Shown here: piece by piece, positions 13,101-21,945 of the stretch
How the letters are laid out: the number at the start of each line of letters is the position of its first letter
Numbering within the stretch: the stretch's first letter is position 1
Notes under the pieces: generated by a model
Database searches by the model: none
Told to the model about the DNA's origin: nothing
Seen by the model: only the letters and a program-made list of their open reading frames with translations
Assembly (NCBI RefSeq): GCF_018873765.1
Contig: NC_057918.1
Coordinates: 9,246,862 to 9,310,861, forward strand
Direction: 5' to 3'
Length of the DNA stretch: 64,000 nucleotides
Source: Telopea speciosissima
Lineage: Eukaryota > Streptophyta > Magnoliopsida > Proteales > Proteaceae
Position numbers and translations under genes: made by a program

Positions 13101-14500
13101 GGTGCTACTGTTCTGTGTGGTGGAAACCGGCCTCAGGTAAAACCCTAGGCTATATTTTGCACAGCTTCGCTGTGACACAAGGTGATCCCTCACTGATGTG
13201 ACAAATGATGACAGCATTTAGAGAAAGGTTACTTTATTCAGCCAACCATCATAACTGGTGTGGATACATCCATGCAAATTTGGAGGGAGGAGGTCTTTGG
13301 GCCTGTTTTATGTGTTAAGACCTTTAGTAATGAAGATGAAGCAATTGAACTAGCAAATGACACACAGTGAGTACATTATTACTTAGGGAGTGTTTATCTT
13401 AGACCTTTTCTGATGTTTATGCATTGTTTTGACCAGGGAAATTCGGTTGACATACTAGTTAATTCTCTTGCAGCTATGGCCTGGGTGCTGCTGTGATTTC
13501 CAATGATCTGGAGAGGTGTGAACGTGTGACCAAGGTATGATTAACTTTCTAGTTTGTACTTAGTAGTTGACAATCATCTGGACTAGTTTATATAATAAAA
13601 TTGGCAATTGAAGTAACTGGTGAAATTCGTCTAAACCCAAGTAATTGCTGAAGTCCAAGAATATTCACACCCACCGATTTGTAGGACATTCATTACATGT
13701 GGTTGAAGATGTTGACTGTCTTTATTTTATTCCTATTATGGTTGGTTGGATTGTTTTGGACTTGACATCTGAACCACCTGCACATGTTCTGTACACTGTT
13801 GTATGTGCCACGACCATTAACTGGTCCAAGGATTGCCCAGTTCTGATGGGTGGACTGTTTGTAACATTATACCTGGATGTCGACACTGTTGAGAGAGTAT
13901 TCAGAGTACGAAAGTAGGCACAAGGGAAGGGTGGGTAGGGTGAGGACCAAAGTTGCAAATACCTGCAGGGCCACAACCTAAGCAAGAGTTACCTCCAACT
14001 GCAATGCTTGGTTGCATCAGAGTGGTGCCTTTTATCTTGTTAATTGTTTATTGTGTTGGACTGGATGGTTAGATTGCTGAACCCCCAGTTGCTGGGAGAA
14101 CAATTCCGCGTCTGGTTCTTTTAACAAAATGTCCCTTCTTTCCCTTGTTTTAAAATTTTTTTGGGTTGTGGAAATGTTTAAATGTGTTATTTATTGCTTC
14201 TCTGCAGGCCTTTCGGGCAGGGATTGTGTGGGTAAATTGCTCACAGCCCTGCTTCTGTCAGGCTCCATGGGGAGGCATCAAACGGAGTGGTTTTGGGCGG
14301 GAACTTGGTGAATGGTAAGAATCTAAGATCTATGGATATAACTGAGATTCAGAAATTGCTTCACCATGCTCATGATTTAATGGCTTTCTTTGTCCTTCTG
14401 TAGGGGTCTAGAAAACTACTTGAGTGTGAAGCAGGTTACACAGTACAATTCAGATGAGCCATGGGGCTGGTACCAAGCACCTGCAAATCCGAAGCTATAA
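1198..14500 (+). CDS. ALDH10: Aminoaldehyde / betaine aldehyde dehydrogenase, ALDH10 family
   Basis: NAD-dependent oxidation of omega-aminoaldehydes (for example 4-aminobutanal, 3-aminopropanal), and in some family members betaine aldehyde. Fifteen exons, all GT-AG and phase-consistent: 1198-1315, 1639-1781, 7889-7969, 8050-8198, 9237-9329, 9463-9586, 9732-9797, 9884-9950, 10129-10205, 12129-12242, 13059-13136, 13215-13366, 13474-13534, 14208-14314, 14404-14500. They give 508 aa (family about 500-505). ELGGKS holds the general base Glu263 and GQICSATSR the catalytic Cys297. The specificity position, judged to equal spinach BADH residue 441, is Ile (AGIVW, codon 14223-14225), which predicts aminoaldehyde rather than strong betaine-aldehyde activity. 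The C-terminus NPKL resembles a weak peroxisomal PTS1. A second in-frame ATG at 1207 has the better context (accATGg) and matches the usual family start MAIP. Intron 2 (6.1 kb) carries a Copia element. Confidence 0.96.
2777..2908 (-). mobile_element. tRNA-derived SINE (antisense) in ALDH10 intron 2
   Basis: Read on the minus strand, it starts with an A-box-like tagcacagttggtgagc, then a B box gttcgagtctcc, and ends in a C/T-rich body and an A-tail (the T-run 2777-2787 on the plus strand). It is flanked by aactcag on both sides (2770-2776 and 2910-2916), a short target-site duplication. The tRNA-like head cannot fold into a full cloverleaf, so it is a SINE and not a tRNA gene. Confidence 0.65.
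3862..4057 (-). repeat. Copia 3' LTR
   Basis: 196 bp, the left LTR on the plus strand and the 3' LTR of the minus-strand element. It begins TGTAGAG and ends TAACA; TSD TCTCC precedes it. Confidence 0.93.
3975..5534 (-). pseudogene. Copia pol remnant: reverse transcriptase plus RNase H, broken by stops
   Basis: Minus-strand reading begins [13 protein letters not shown] (RVT_2 start) and keeps [22 protein letters not shown], the catalytic YVDD box (in VYVDDIVV), KYFLGIEVA, the RNase H region ([18 protein letters not shown]-type motif as TWRSKKQ) and the C-terminal [11 protein letters not shown]. In-frame stops interrupt it near 5276-5278 (after NLGWDL, where Q is expected) and near 4959-4961 (after AAIRD). 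The last frame runs on into the LTR. Integrase and protease are absent, so it cannot transpose on its own. Confidence 0.92.
5531..6319 (-). pseudogene. Copia gag remnant (UBN2 / retrotran_gag_2 type)
   Basis: Minus-strand ORF from the Met at 6319 (MGDLTNSS), about 262 aa. It shows the Copia gag features [38 protein letters not shown] and [15 protein letters not shown]. The family usually continues into a CCHC zinc knuckle and then protease; here it stops at 5531, out of frame with the downstream reverse transcriptase, at the edge of the internal deletion. The domain itself has no internal stop, so it could still encode a capsid-like protein if transcribed. Confidence 0.88.
6422..6788 (-). repeat. 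Three repeated hairpins in the Copia leader
   Basis: The palindromic motif cagggtttt-n(4-6)-aa(a/t)aaccctg occurs at about 6422-6444, 6599-6621 and 6767-6788, spaced about 170 bp. Each is followed by a gatcgat-type motif, and the last two also by aggaggtct. The block lies between primer-binding site and gag, where dimerisation or packaging signals are expected. Confidence 0.7.
7177..7372 (-). repeat. Copia 5' LTR
   Basis: 196 bp and 5 mismatches from the other LTR. On the minus strand it is followed at once by the primer-binding site (plus-strand ctgctttgatacca, 7163-7176). TSD TCTCC follows at 7373. Confidence 0.93.
7566..7656. repeat. Twin perfect hairpins, probable MITE
   Basis: Arm ctcgattagaata (7566-7578) pairs perfectly with 7583-7595 across a 4-nt loop. 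Arm cttggaatgcatt (7621-7633) pairs perfectly with 7644-7656 across a 10-nt loop. The flanking ggtatg and catacc extend the second stem. The tail accaaacgcagcc is typical of short plant MITEs. Confidence 0.6.
10354..10545 (-). mobile_element. LINE remnant: end of an RNase H domain
   Basis: Minus-strand translation includes [20 protein letters not shown], the helix near the C-terminus of the RNase H domain in plant L1-type LINEs. Only this fragment is left, inside ALDH10 intron 9 (10206-12128). The rest of that intron shows no conserved feature apart from a G13 run at 11798-11810. Confidence 0.6.
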
Positions 14501-16119
14501 AAACTGCCATAGGGCTTTGATTGACTACGGAAGTAGAAAAGATCTTTAAACATGTAGGATTTAATAAATTTAGGTGGATTCTAAACTATAATGTTGAATT
14601 TCATGTAATAGAACTCAACCGTGGGGCACTTATTCTGGAAATGATGTTTTGGTCAGAAATTAATGAAGAGAACTGTTGTATTTGTTAGACAATTTCCCTT
14701 CAAGTATTTGGGTCTTCTGGGAAACAGGGCCCTTGGAGAACTTTTAATTTGTACATCGGCAAAAAAACTGGCTAATTCATTAATTAACCAAACTGGTTGT
14801 AGCAAATGCAGTGTCTAGATCAACATTCCATTGTAGAGAAGTCTCTGGGATGCAAAATCGTGATCCAGATTTTCAGTGTCATCCTCTTTCTTGATGTTGC
14901 AAACTATCCCTTTAAACTGAAGATCTCCCGGAAAAATGTTCTTGGAAAAGAAATTAGAAGAAATGTACCGAAGCTCAATACGAAAAGAATCATGATTCAT
15001 TTAGACCCTTTCGGATGAGTTGGTCCTGATTTGGATGAGAATCCAACTCTTTCTCAAAGGGAAAAATAAGACAGAAGCAAGTTATGATTACAGGGATGGC
15101 TTGTTGAAAGGATTAGTGGATTGGGATCTTATTTCCCAGGTGGTGATTTATTCAAACAAATCAAAACAGTACTGGAAGGGATAACCTACCTGTCAAAATT
15201 CAAACTCCATTAATCCAATAAAGTACAACTTAAATGACTTCCTTCTTCCACTACTCTCCAGGGTCAATGCATGGGCAGTGGGTAGGATGGTCATTTTGCC
15301 CTTCCTGTGTGAGACCGCACTGGCAGGTGGCAGCAGAGGATTCAAACCCTTAGCTGACTCAAAAAGTTTACAAATATATTCCACCTCTCTTGGTCCTGAT
15401 ATCCTCACAAAGAGTACAAATGCTATCTTTGCTTTCATTATCTTTTTCTTTGTCTTTCTTTACTAGAAAGGAAGGCATATCGAATATCGATAGGTACTTA
15501 CGTAGATACTTGGGCGATATTAATTAGTGATAGTTATACGAGGACAATTTACAATATTACCCTTGAGATGCCTTCTAGGTTTCTAATGCTGATTGATTGG
15601 GTTCATAGAAGACTAAAGGAGTATTGATGTCTCTTACGTCTTTACCCATGTTGCCGATAGTCATACGAAAATACAAAATTGGGAGAAGTCCAAGCCTTCC
15701 AAGCTATGATTTGTGTTGAGGGAGAATGTTTCTTGCCCGGGCGTAGCCTCCGTTAGAAGACCTTCCTCTCATTCTCTGTTTCTCTCTCTTCTCTCATGAA
15801 ATGACTTTTTTGCCCCTATTGATTTATCCAATAAAAACTCTCAGTGGCTCTCGTGTATCCACATTGCCTCCACTATCGGGCAGGAAATACTTCCCCTGTG
15901 TTTATTACCCGTCCAAAAAAAAGTCATGGTTTGTTGAACCAATTGCCTAGCACCTAAAAGAAACGATCTAGTTTTCCTTAAGATCATCGTGCTTGGATGG
16001 GTGTCAGAAAACACGGAGAAGGGCACTTCTTACCTTAAATATTAGGGGGAGAGTAATGATGATCTTTGATTCATGGAGAACCCGTGGGTGAAGAAAAACT
16101 ACCCCTATTAAAAAAAAAA
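14501..16119. other. Intergenic region between ALDH10 and the inverted-repeat element
   Basis: The first 200 bp are ALDH10 3'UTR. Beyond that no protein-like reading frame stands out. The phrase gggtaggatggtcatttt near 15280 recurs near 34478 (gggtagggtggtcatttt), so part of this stretch is a dispersed repeat of unknown class. Confidence 0.55.
14563..14568 (+). terminator. ALDH10 poly(A) signal
   Basis: AATAAA 63 bp after the ALDH10 stop codon, with T-rich sequence downstream. Confidence 0.6.
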
Positions 16120-17517
16120 GGATAAAGTACACGTACCCCCTGTAATGCACCCAATATTCCTCGTATCCCCTAAGTTTTTGATAAATCCACGTACCATCCC
16201 TGCTTTACCCCCCTAACGCCATTTAAGTCAACACCAGGTATTAAATGCTAAAAAATTATCAAACTATCCTTTCTTATATCTTTTCTAAAATTTGAAAAGA
16301 CCTAATTACCCTGATCTATTTGTTAAAATTTGAAAAGACCAAAATACCCTCATCTCCCCCAAATCATCATCTTCTTTTACATACCCACCACCTCTACCAC
16401 CACCACTTCCACCATCACCATCACCATCACCACCACCACCACCACCACCACCACCACCGTGAAGCCCCACCTCCACCACCACCGCCACCCACCATTAACC
16501 CATTAATTTACTATTCCAATCCCGGATAAAATTCTTGAATATAAGGCGGCCGGCGTGTTTCGTAGCGTAGGGCAGCCAGCCAGCCAACTTTGCCAGCCAT
16601 CTCAGACTCAGAGTCGCACTCACACACAGTAGAACTGAGATTTTAAATTCCCGTCCCACCAAAGCTGAAAATCACACATAAAAAAAAATTAAAACTAATA
16701 TTAAAAGAAGAAGGAATCATCCAAAATCTGAGATTTTCCCCCGCAACACCTCCCACCTTTATATTTCTGGTTTTTTGCTCTTTTAGTTTTGTCCCCTTCT
16801 ATTACTCATTCTGCTGCTAATTTTTCCCCTTTTTTTCTGGTCTTTTTTGGGTTTTCGAATTAATTTGAAGTGATAGCACCACCTTCCCATCTCTCTCTCT
16901 CTCTCTCTCCCGTCTGGACTTGGGGAATTGGGAGGAAGAGAAAAAGAGAGAGATGGGTATGTGATTAGTACCAGTCCCATCTCGTTGATCGCCGCTCTTT
17001 TTGGTTGTTTTCTAATTCTTAGAATTTTTCTTTCTTTGTTCTTTTTTTTCTCTATTTTCCCTTTCATTTTTTCCTCCTATCAAGCTTAAATCCACCACCG
17101 CGCCCTTACCAAATCTGCGGTGTTGGTGGAGGAATAGGCAAGGGAGGGGGACAGGTGGTGGAATTGGTAAAGGTGGAGGAGTTGGAGGTGCTGCTGGCGG
17201 TGGGGCTTCACGATGGTGATGGTGGTAACGGTGGGTGGTGGTGGGTATGTAAAAGAAGATGATGAGCATTTTAGTCTTTTCAAATTTTAGCAAATAGATC
17301 AAGGCAATTAGGTCTTTTCAAGTTTTAGAAAATATATAAGAAAGGGTAGTTTGGTAATTTATTAGCATTTAATACTTTGTGTGGACTTATATGGCATTAG
17401 GGGGGGTAAAACAGGGGTGATATGTGGAATATTGAGGGATGGCACGTGGACTTATCAGAAGCTTAGGGGGGTACGAGGAATATTGGGTGCATTATAGGGA
17501 GTACATGTACTTTACCC
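16120..17517. mobile_element. Element with long terminal inverted repeats, Mutator-like, candidate Pack-MULE
   Basis: The left end from 16120 (ggataaagtacacgtac) and the right end to 17517 (reverse complement gggtaaagtacatgtac) are inverted repeats about 320-350 bp long. They share aatgcacccaatattcctcg and tttgaaaagacc, and each contains a CAC/GTG trinucleotide tract. Poly-A flanks both sides, so the target-site duplication is only suggestive. The 730-bp core differs from the arms: GC-rich leader-like sequence, a (TC)n run near 16890 and a short ATG context (gagagagATGGGTATG), as in a captured 5' gene end. No transposase is present. Confidence 0.7.
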
Positions 17518-18089
17518 AAAAAAACATTATGACTTGTGTCATGGACTGAAAGGTCATGACACTATCCACAGCTTCACTCTCATTTTTTAACTCCTTGGCA
17601 AAATTCAAAATCCATCCATGTATAATAAGTTTAGGGGAAGGGACCCGTGTGTACGGGAGGGGAGGGGAGAGGGGGGGCACCGACGCTGCATAAATAAAGG
17701 GGATGGGTTTATAGTCATTTCGATAGGGTTGTTGTTCCCATCCGACGGTTGTGCACAAAACCTTTCACCATAAGTTTAACTTGAAAACATTGTATTATAT
17801 CGTGAATAGATGAAAAAAATGTCAAATTTGATGACCCTTTTCAACTAAATGACCCATCATGTTTATCATATGGGTTTAAAATCTAATGAATGATTAGATA
17901 TTGATGGAAACTTACTTACAATAAAATTTTGAAGGAAAAAGTAAAAGGGAATTTTTTTTGATTTGGTTGCCTTTGGGCTTTGGCTGTTCTCATTTATTTA
18001 ATGGGCTTGGTGCTTTTAAATGGGTCAGAGATCACCCATCCTCTCCAAGCCCACCCACTTTCAAGTCCTACTACTCCTGCTTTACGTCT

Positions 18090-18486
18090 GAGACCAACAC
18101 TGGAGGGCAAGAAAGAGAGACGAACCGGTGATTCCCAACTTCACGTCTCGTTTAACTGAGAGAAGCTGAACGTTTCGTAAATTTTTTTAAATTTTTTTAA
18201 AAAAAATTGGGAATTCCTGTTTCTTCCACGCAATCTGACTCTGCTGTTTCTTTTCTATCTCCTCCTTTCTTTTCGTTCTTCTCTTCAATTCTTCCTTATT
18301 CCGATTACCGAATAAACCGCTCTTATTTCTCATCCTTTCTTTCACTGTTCCTGCAAGGACCCGTTCCTTTACTACTGTGCTTCGATTGATTATTACTCTT
18401 TCCTTTTTGGGCGGTTGGGGCAACAATCTCCTCTGGGTAGCTGCCGAAATCAATTTTTTCAGCCGGAACTGGTTGATGGGTCGCAG
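18090..18486 (+). other. ATG9: Probable 5'UTR exon of ATG9
   Basis: A pyrimidine-rich block ends at a strong donor (tcgcag|gtaatttcg, 18486/18487). The likely partner acceptor is ttgattccag at 21857-21866, giving a 3.4-kb leader intron. An ATG at 18476 would open a 7-codon uORF across the splice junction (MGR-SSLH-stop). The 5' boundary is a guess from base composition and transcript data would be needed to place it. Confidence 0.55.
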
Positions 18487-21400
18487 GTAATTTCGTTGTT
18501 TGGGGTATCTGTTCTTAGTTTTCATGAGTCTTCAGGTGATTGTCTGCCTATCTATTGTTGCTTTTGTATTTTTTTTTTCGCATCCATTGTGATTTTTATC
18601 TTAATTAATCTTTATTTTGAATTCCTTTTTTGGTGGTTATTTCTGTTTGAACGGTTTGAACTTGGAATTAGCGCTGGTCTCTTAGCTACTGAAAGAAGTT
18701 TCTTTCTTTCAAGTATTGTACTTAGCCACTTGGATAGCCGGAACTAGTCATGTGTTTGTGATTTCTTTGGTTTATGTTCCATGAAGGTGGAAGGTGCTGT
18801 GAGAACAATGGTCTTGTTGTCTAACAGGATAGATTTCTTTAGTTTTTAGTCTTTAGTAAAGGCATGGTTGGATAACGAAAACATATTTTGATATTTTTTT
18901 GCCCTGCTTTTTGATGTGCTTGATTGCTTTATTGGAACTATTAAAGTTCCAATTTATATTTTCATTCTGGATTCTGAGATTGGTTATCTGATGACCAAGT
19001 GCAGAGGCTCTGGAATAAAATTTTGAGCTTCTGCGATGTGAAGTCCGGATCCAAATTCCAGTATCATAAAGCTGATGCCTAACTCGTCAGTTCAATCAGA
19101 TGTTATTATTTAATTTTGTAGATGAAACTGATTTTTTTTTTTTTTTTTTTTTTGGTTTCCCTTCTGAAGTCTTGAAGTACATTAGGGATATAAACAGTGA
19201 ATGCTGATGTAGGATGCCATCTCAACTGTGTTCAGCATTTTGTGCAAAGTTAAGCTTGGTTTCTTCTGTACCTCACTCATTGTGTGTCCTATTGTTATTG
19301 TAAGGCATAATAATAATGAAGTGCATGTAGATTTCATGAGAACCATTTTCTATAAGGGCTAAAGCAAAGTGATCGCTAATACCATCTTGAGCCGTTAAAT
19401 TTTCATGTAAGTTGCATGAGTAGGAGCTACCTTAGTGTCATTGAAATAAATTGATTAAGGGGAGCGCAGAATATTGAAATGGACAAGCAACCAGAGGATT
19501 GCAATTAAACTTGTAGTGTCAGCATCTATGAGCAGATCATCATCATTGTTGAATGTTGGAGTAGGTATGATGTTTAAGGAACAGACTGGTGCAAGAAAGG
19601 AGGCTTCCTGTTAGATTTAGCAAAACAGGCTCAGGAAACATGATGTCTGGTGTTTTTCACATATGTTAGTTAAATCAGCTTATGTTAATAGTACTGATTC
19701 CTACATCTGGTTATGCCTGTTCCGTTAATACCCCTCCTCTCGATCTTAGGCATCAAAGGTTGTCATAACCTTTAATTAGGTGTAAGTTTTGCCCTGGGAA
19801 GATCTGATTGAAAATGTAGTAACCACAATGGAATACCATTTTTGTACGCCAAGTGAGTAATAACACATCCAGGGGACTTATTCTAATATTCAATCCATGC
19901 AGTTTTTAAGTTCTAATAGTGTATCCCAAAACCTTTATCCTCAGCGTCAAATGTTATGATCTATTCATGTGTATGCTTGGAGGCTGAAGTTAACTGTTTG
20001 ATTTTCACAAGCTTGGATGTTTTAGATGCCATTTTGTTGGAAGAAATTGATAGTTACTAACATCATGGTAAGCTAACCTTTCATTTATTTAAATTTTCTG
20101 TGAGCTGCCCCCCAAAAAAATAAAATAATAATAATAAAATAAAGCCAGTGGATGCCTCAATGCCAAAACTATAAATTTATCCATTTATAGGTTCGATTTG
20201 TTGCAGTATAGACAAACTTAACAATTTCGAGGTGGCACTCATAACTTAAGTCTTGGTTGGTTTTGGAAATTGACATTTTAGGAGGACTATCACTATAATT
20301 CGTGGAAAGGTAGGACTAGAAATCTTTGAATGCCAGATTGCATATTGAGAAACCTGTTATTGTTTAATAAAGGTGATAAAAGCATAAATATTTAATAAAG
20401 GTGATAAAAGCTACCCATATTGATGCTAGAAATTATGAAAATAGGATTATATTTTAAAGATTAACAAAATTTTTGAATATTTGTTGGGAATGAGCACATA
20501 AGAACCCAGATGGAAGGAGAGATTGTTTTAATGAATTTATTTACAATTATTATTATTATTATTATCATCCATATCATTATAAGTATTATTGAATTTTAAT
20601 ATAATTTTTACCTATGACTATCTTGCATCGGTAGTAGAAAATGCAATTGATGCTTGGTGGCATTCCCAAGCAACATGTCAGTTGCCAAACTCCCCCTTCA
20701 TTTGTTTCAAGTTTCTAATATAATCCATGATGATAGCCAACCTACTGCTGCATGTTGGGGATTGAATGAGACTCTAAGTAAAGATTCTAATTATAATCAC
20801 AGGTATCAGGTTGATAGAACTTAGAACTTGCCAATACTAATGAATGAGATACAATTTCAAAACAATAAGGTAGGTACTTTGATTTCCCCTGGCTTTCAGA
20901 AATGGCTGCATTTCTAGCATACTCTATATGAACATGTGTTGAAGTGGGAATACTATTAGTTAGGATACAGCCAAGGAGACATAAATGAGAAATTGAAAAC
21001 TTTCCAAGTAGAAATGGGAGTCACCTATTTTTCGGTTTCTTCTTTTCTGTTCTGACTTGATCATTAGTTCTAATTGTGCTACTATAGCTGCATCCAGATG
21101 TCTATCATCATCATGAATGGTGATCATAGCTCTGGTTGCAGTAGTATAACCCTAGGCAAACAGCCATTTGTGGTATGTATGTTTGTGATGGACTCATTTG
21201 TATGTGTGTTGTTTTTCAGGGGCTGCTGATATTTTCCTACTCATATTGTTCAATAAATGCTTACTTTTTGAAGTTGATACTGTACACTTTATATGTCAGC
21301 TAAATCATTCAAGGGGCTCTGGAACCTTGTTTGAGATATTGGAAGTTTTGCTTCATATAGTTATTAAACTACAAGTTTGTGTAGTGACTGTAGCCAACAC

Positions 21401-21866
21401 TATAGTTATCAAGGCGATGCCATGGCGTCCAGGCTCCTTGGACGCCTTGGGCGCCTAGGTGGTCCCCTTGCCGCCATGGTGGTGTCACCTTGATTTTTTA
21501 CAAATTAAAATGCCATTGTCGCCTTCCCGCCTTGATAACTATGGCCAACACTTAGTGGTTTGGATGTGGCTTGATTGACTTGAGTTGAGTGTTCATTGGA
21601 ACTACTAGTTATAGCTGTCCGATTCTGTTTGAAGTTGTCAATTCCTTGGAAATATATTTGATTTGTTGTTATTTCTCTTATTCTGTTTAGACCATATACT
21701 TTAGTTAATGTGATTCTGTTTATTTTCCTTTTTTACTTTAGTTGTATCTTGGTAGGAACAGGGAACCTATTTTTATTAATTTGAGATATAGTCAGTTCAT
21801 GTTCTGTTTCCTGGGATATTTTCTCTTGGAATAATGGTAGTTTTTTTTCTTCCCCTTTGATTCCAG
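18487..21866 (+). other. ATG9 leader intron
   Basis: AT-rich, with no conserved ORF. It holds a T-run near 19132-19153, a short tandem repeat (ggtgataaaagc twice, 20370-20411), an ATT microsatellite near 20550, and the 142-bp MITE described separately. Confidence 0.5.
21402..21543. mobile_element. 142-bp MITE with 9-bp TSD
   Basis: The 15-bp terminal inverted repeats match exactly: atagttatcaaggcg (21402-21416) and cgccttgataactat (21528-21542). A perfect 9-bp target-site duplication, gccaacact, lies at 21393-21401 and 21544-21552. The interior is GC-rich (ggcgtccaggctccttgg). A 9-bp duplication points to the Mutator superfamily. It is non-coding. Confidence 0.85.
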
Positions 21867-21903
21867 CTCCTTGCATTAATCATTGGAAGTAACGGTTTGG
21901 GTA

Positions 21904-21945
21904 ATGGACTGGCCATTTTTGCTTGATCTGTGTGTTTGTGAATGA
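21904..21945 (+). CDS. ATG9 upstream ORF, 13 codons, stop overlapping the main start
   Basis: The ATG at 21904 reads MDWPFLLDLCVCE and stops at TGA 21943-21945, inside the ATGATG that starts ATG9 (21942). No AG occurs between 21904 and 21942, so no splice acceptor can remove it. The arrangement would allow termination and re-initiation on the main frame. Translation is not proven. Confidence 0.5.
   Translation: MDWPFLLDLCVCE

Noticed and set aside
16320-16529. His/Pro-rich ORF and its Gly-rich shadow on the other strand
   Set aside because: Produced by CAC/GTG trinucleotide repeats in a terminal inverted repeat; no conserved protein.
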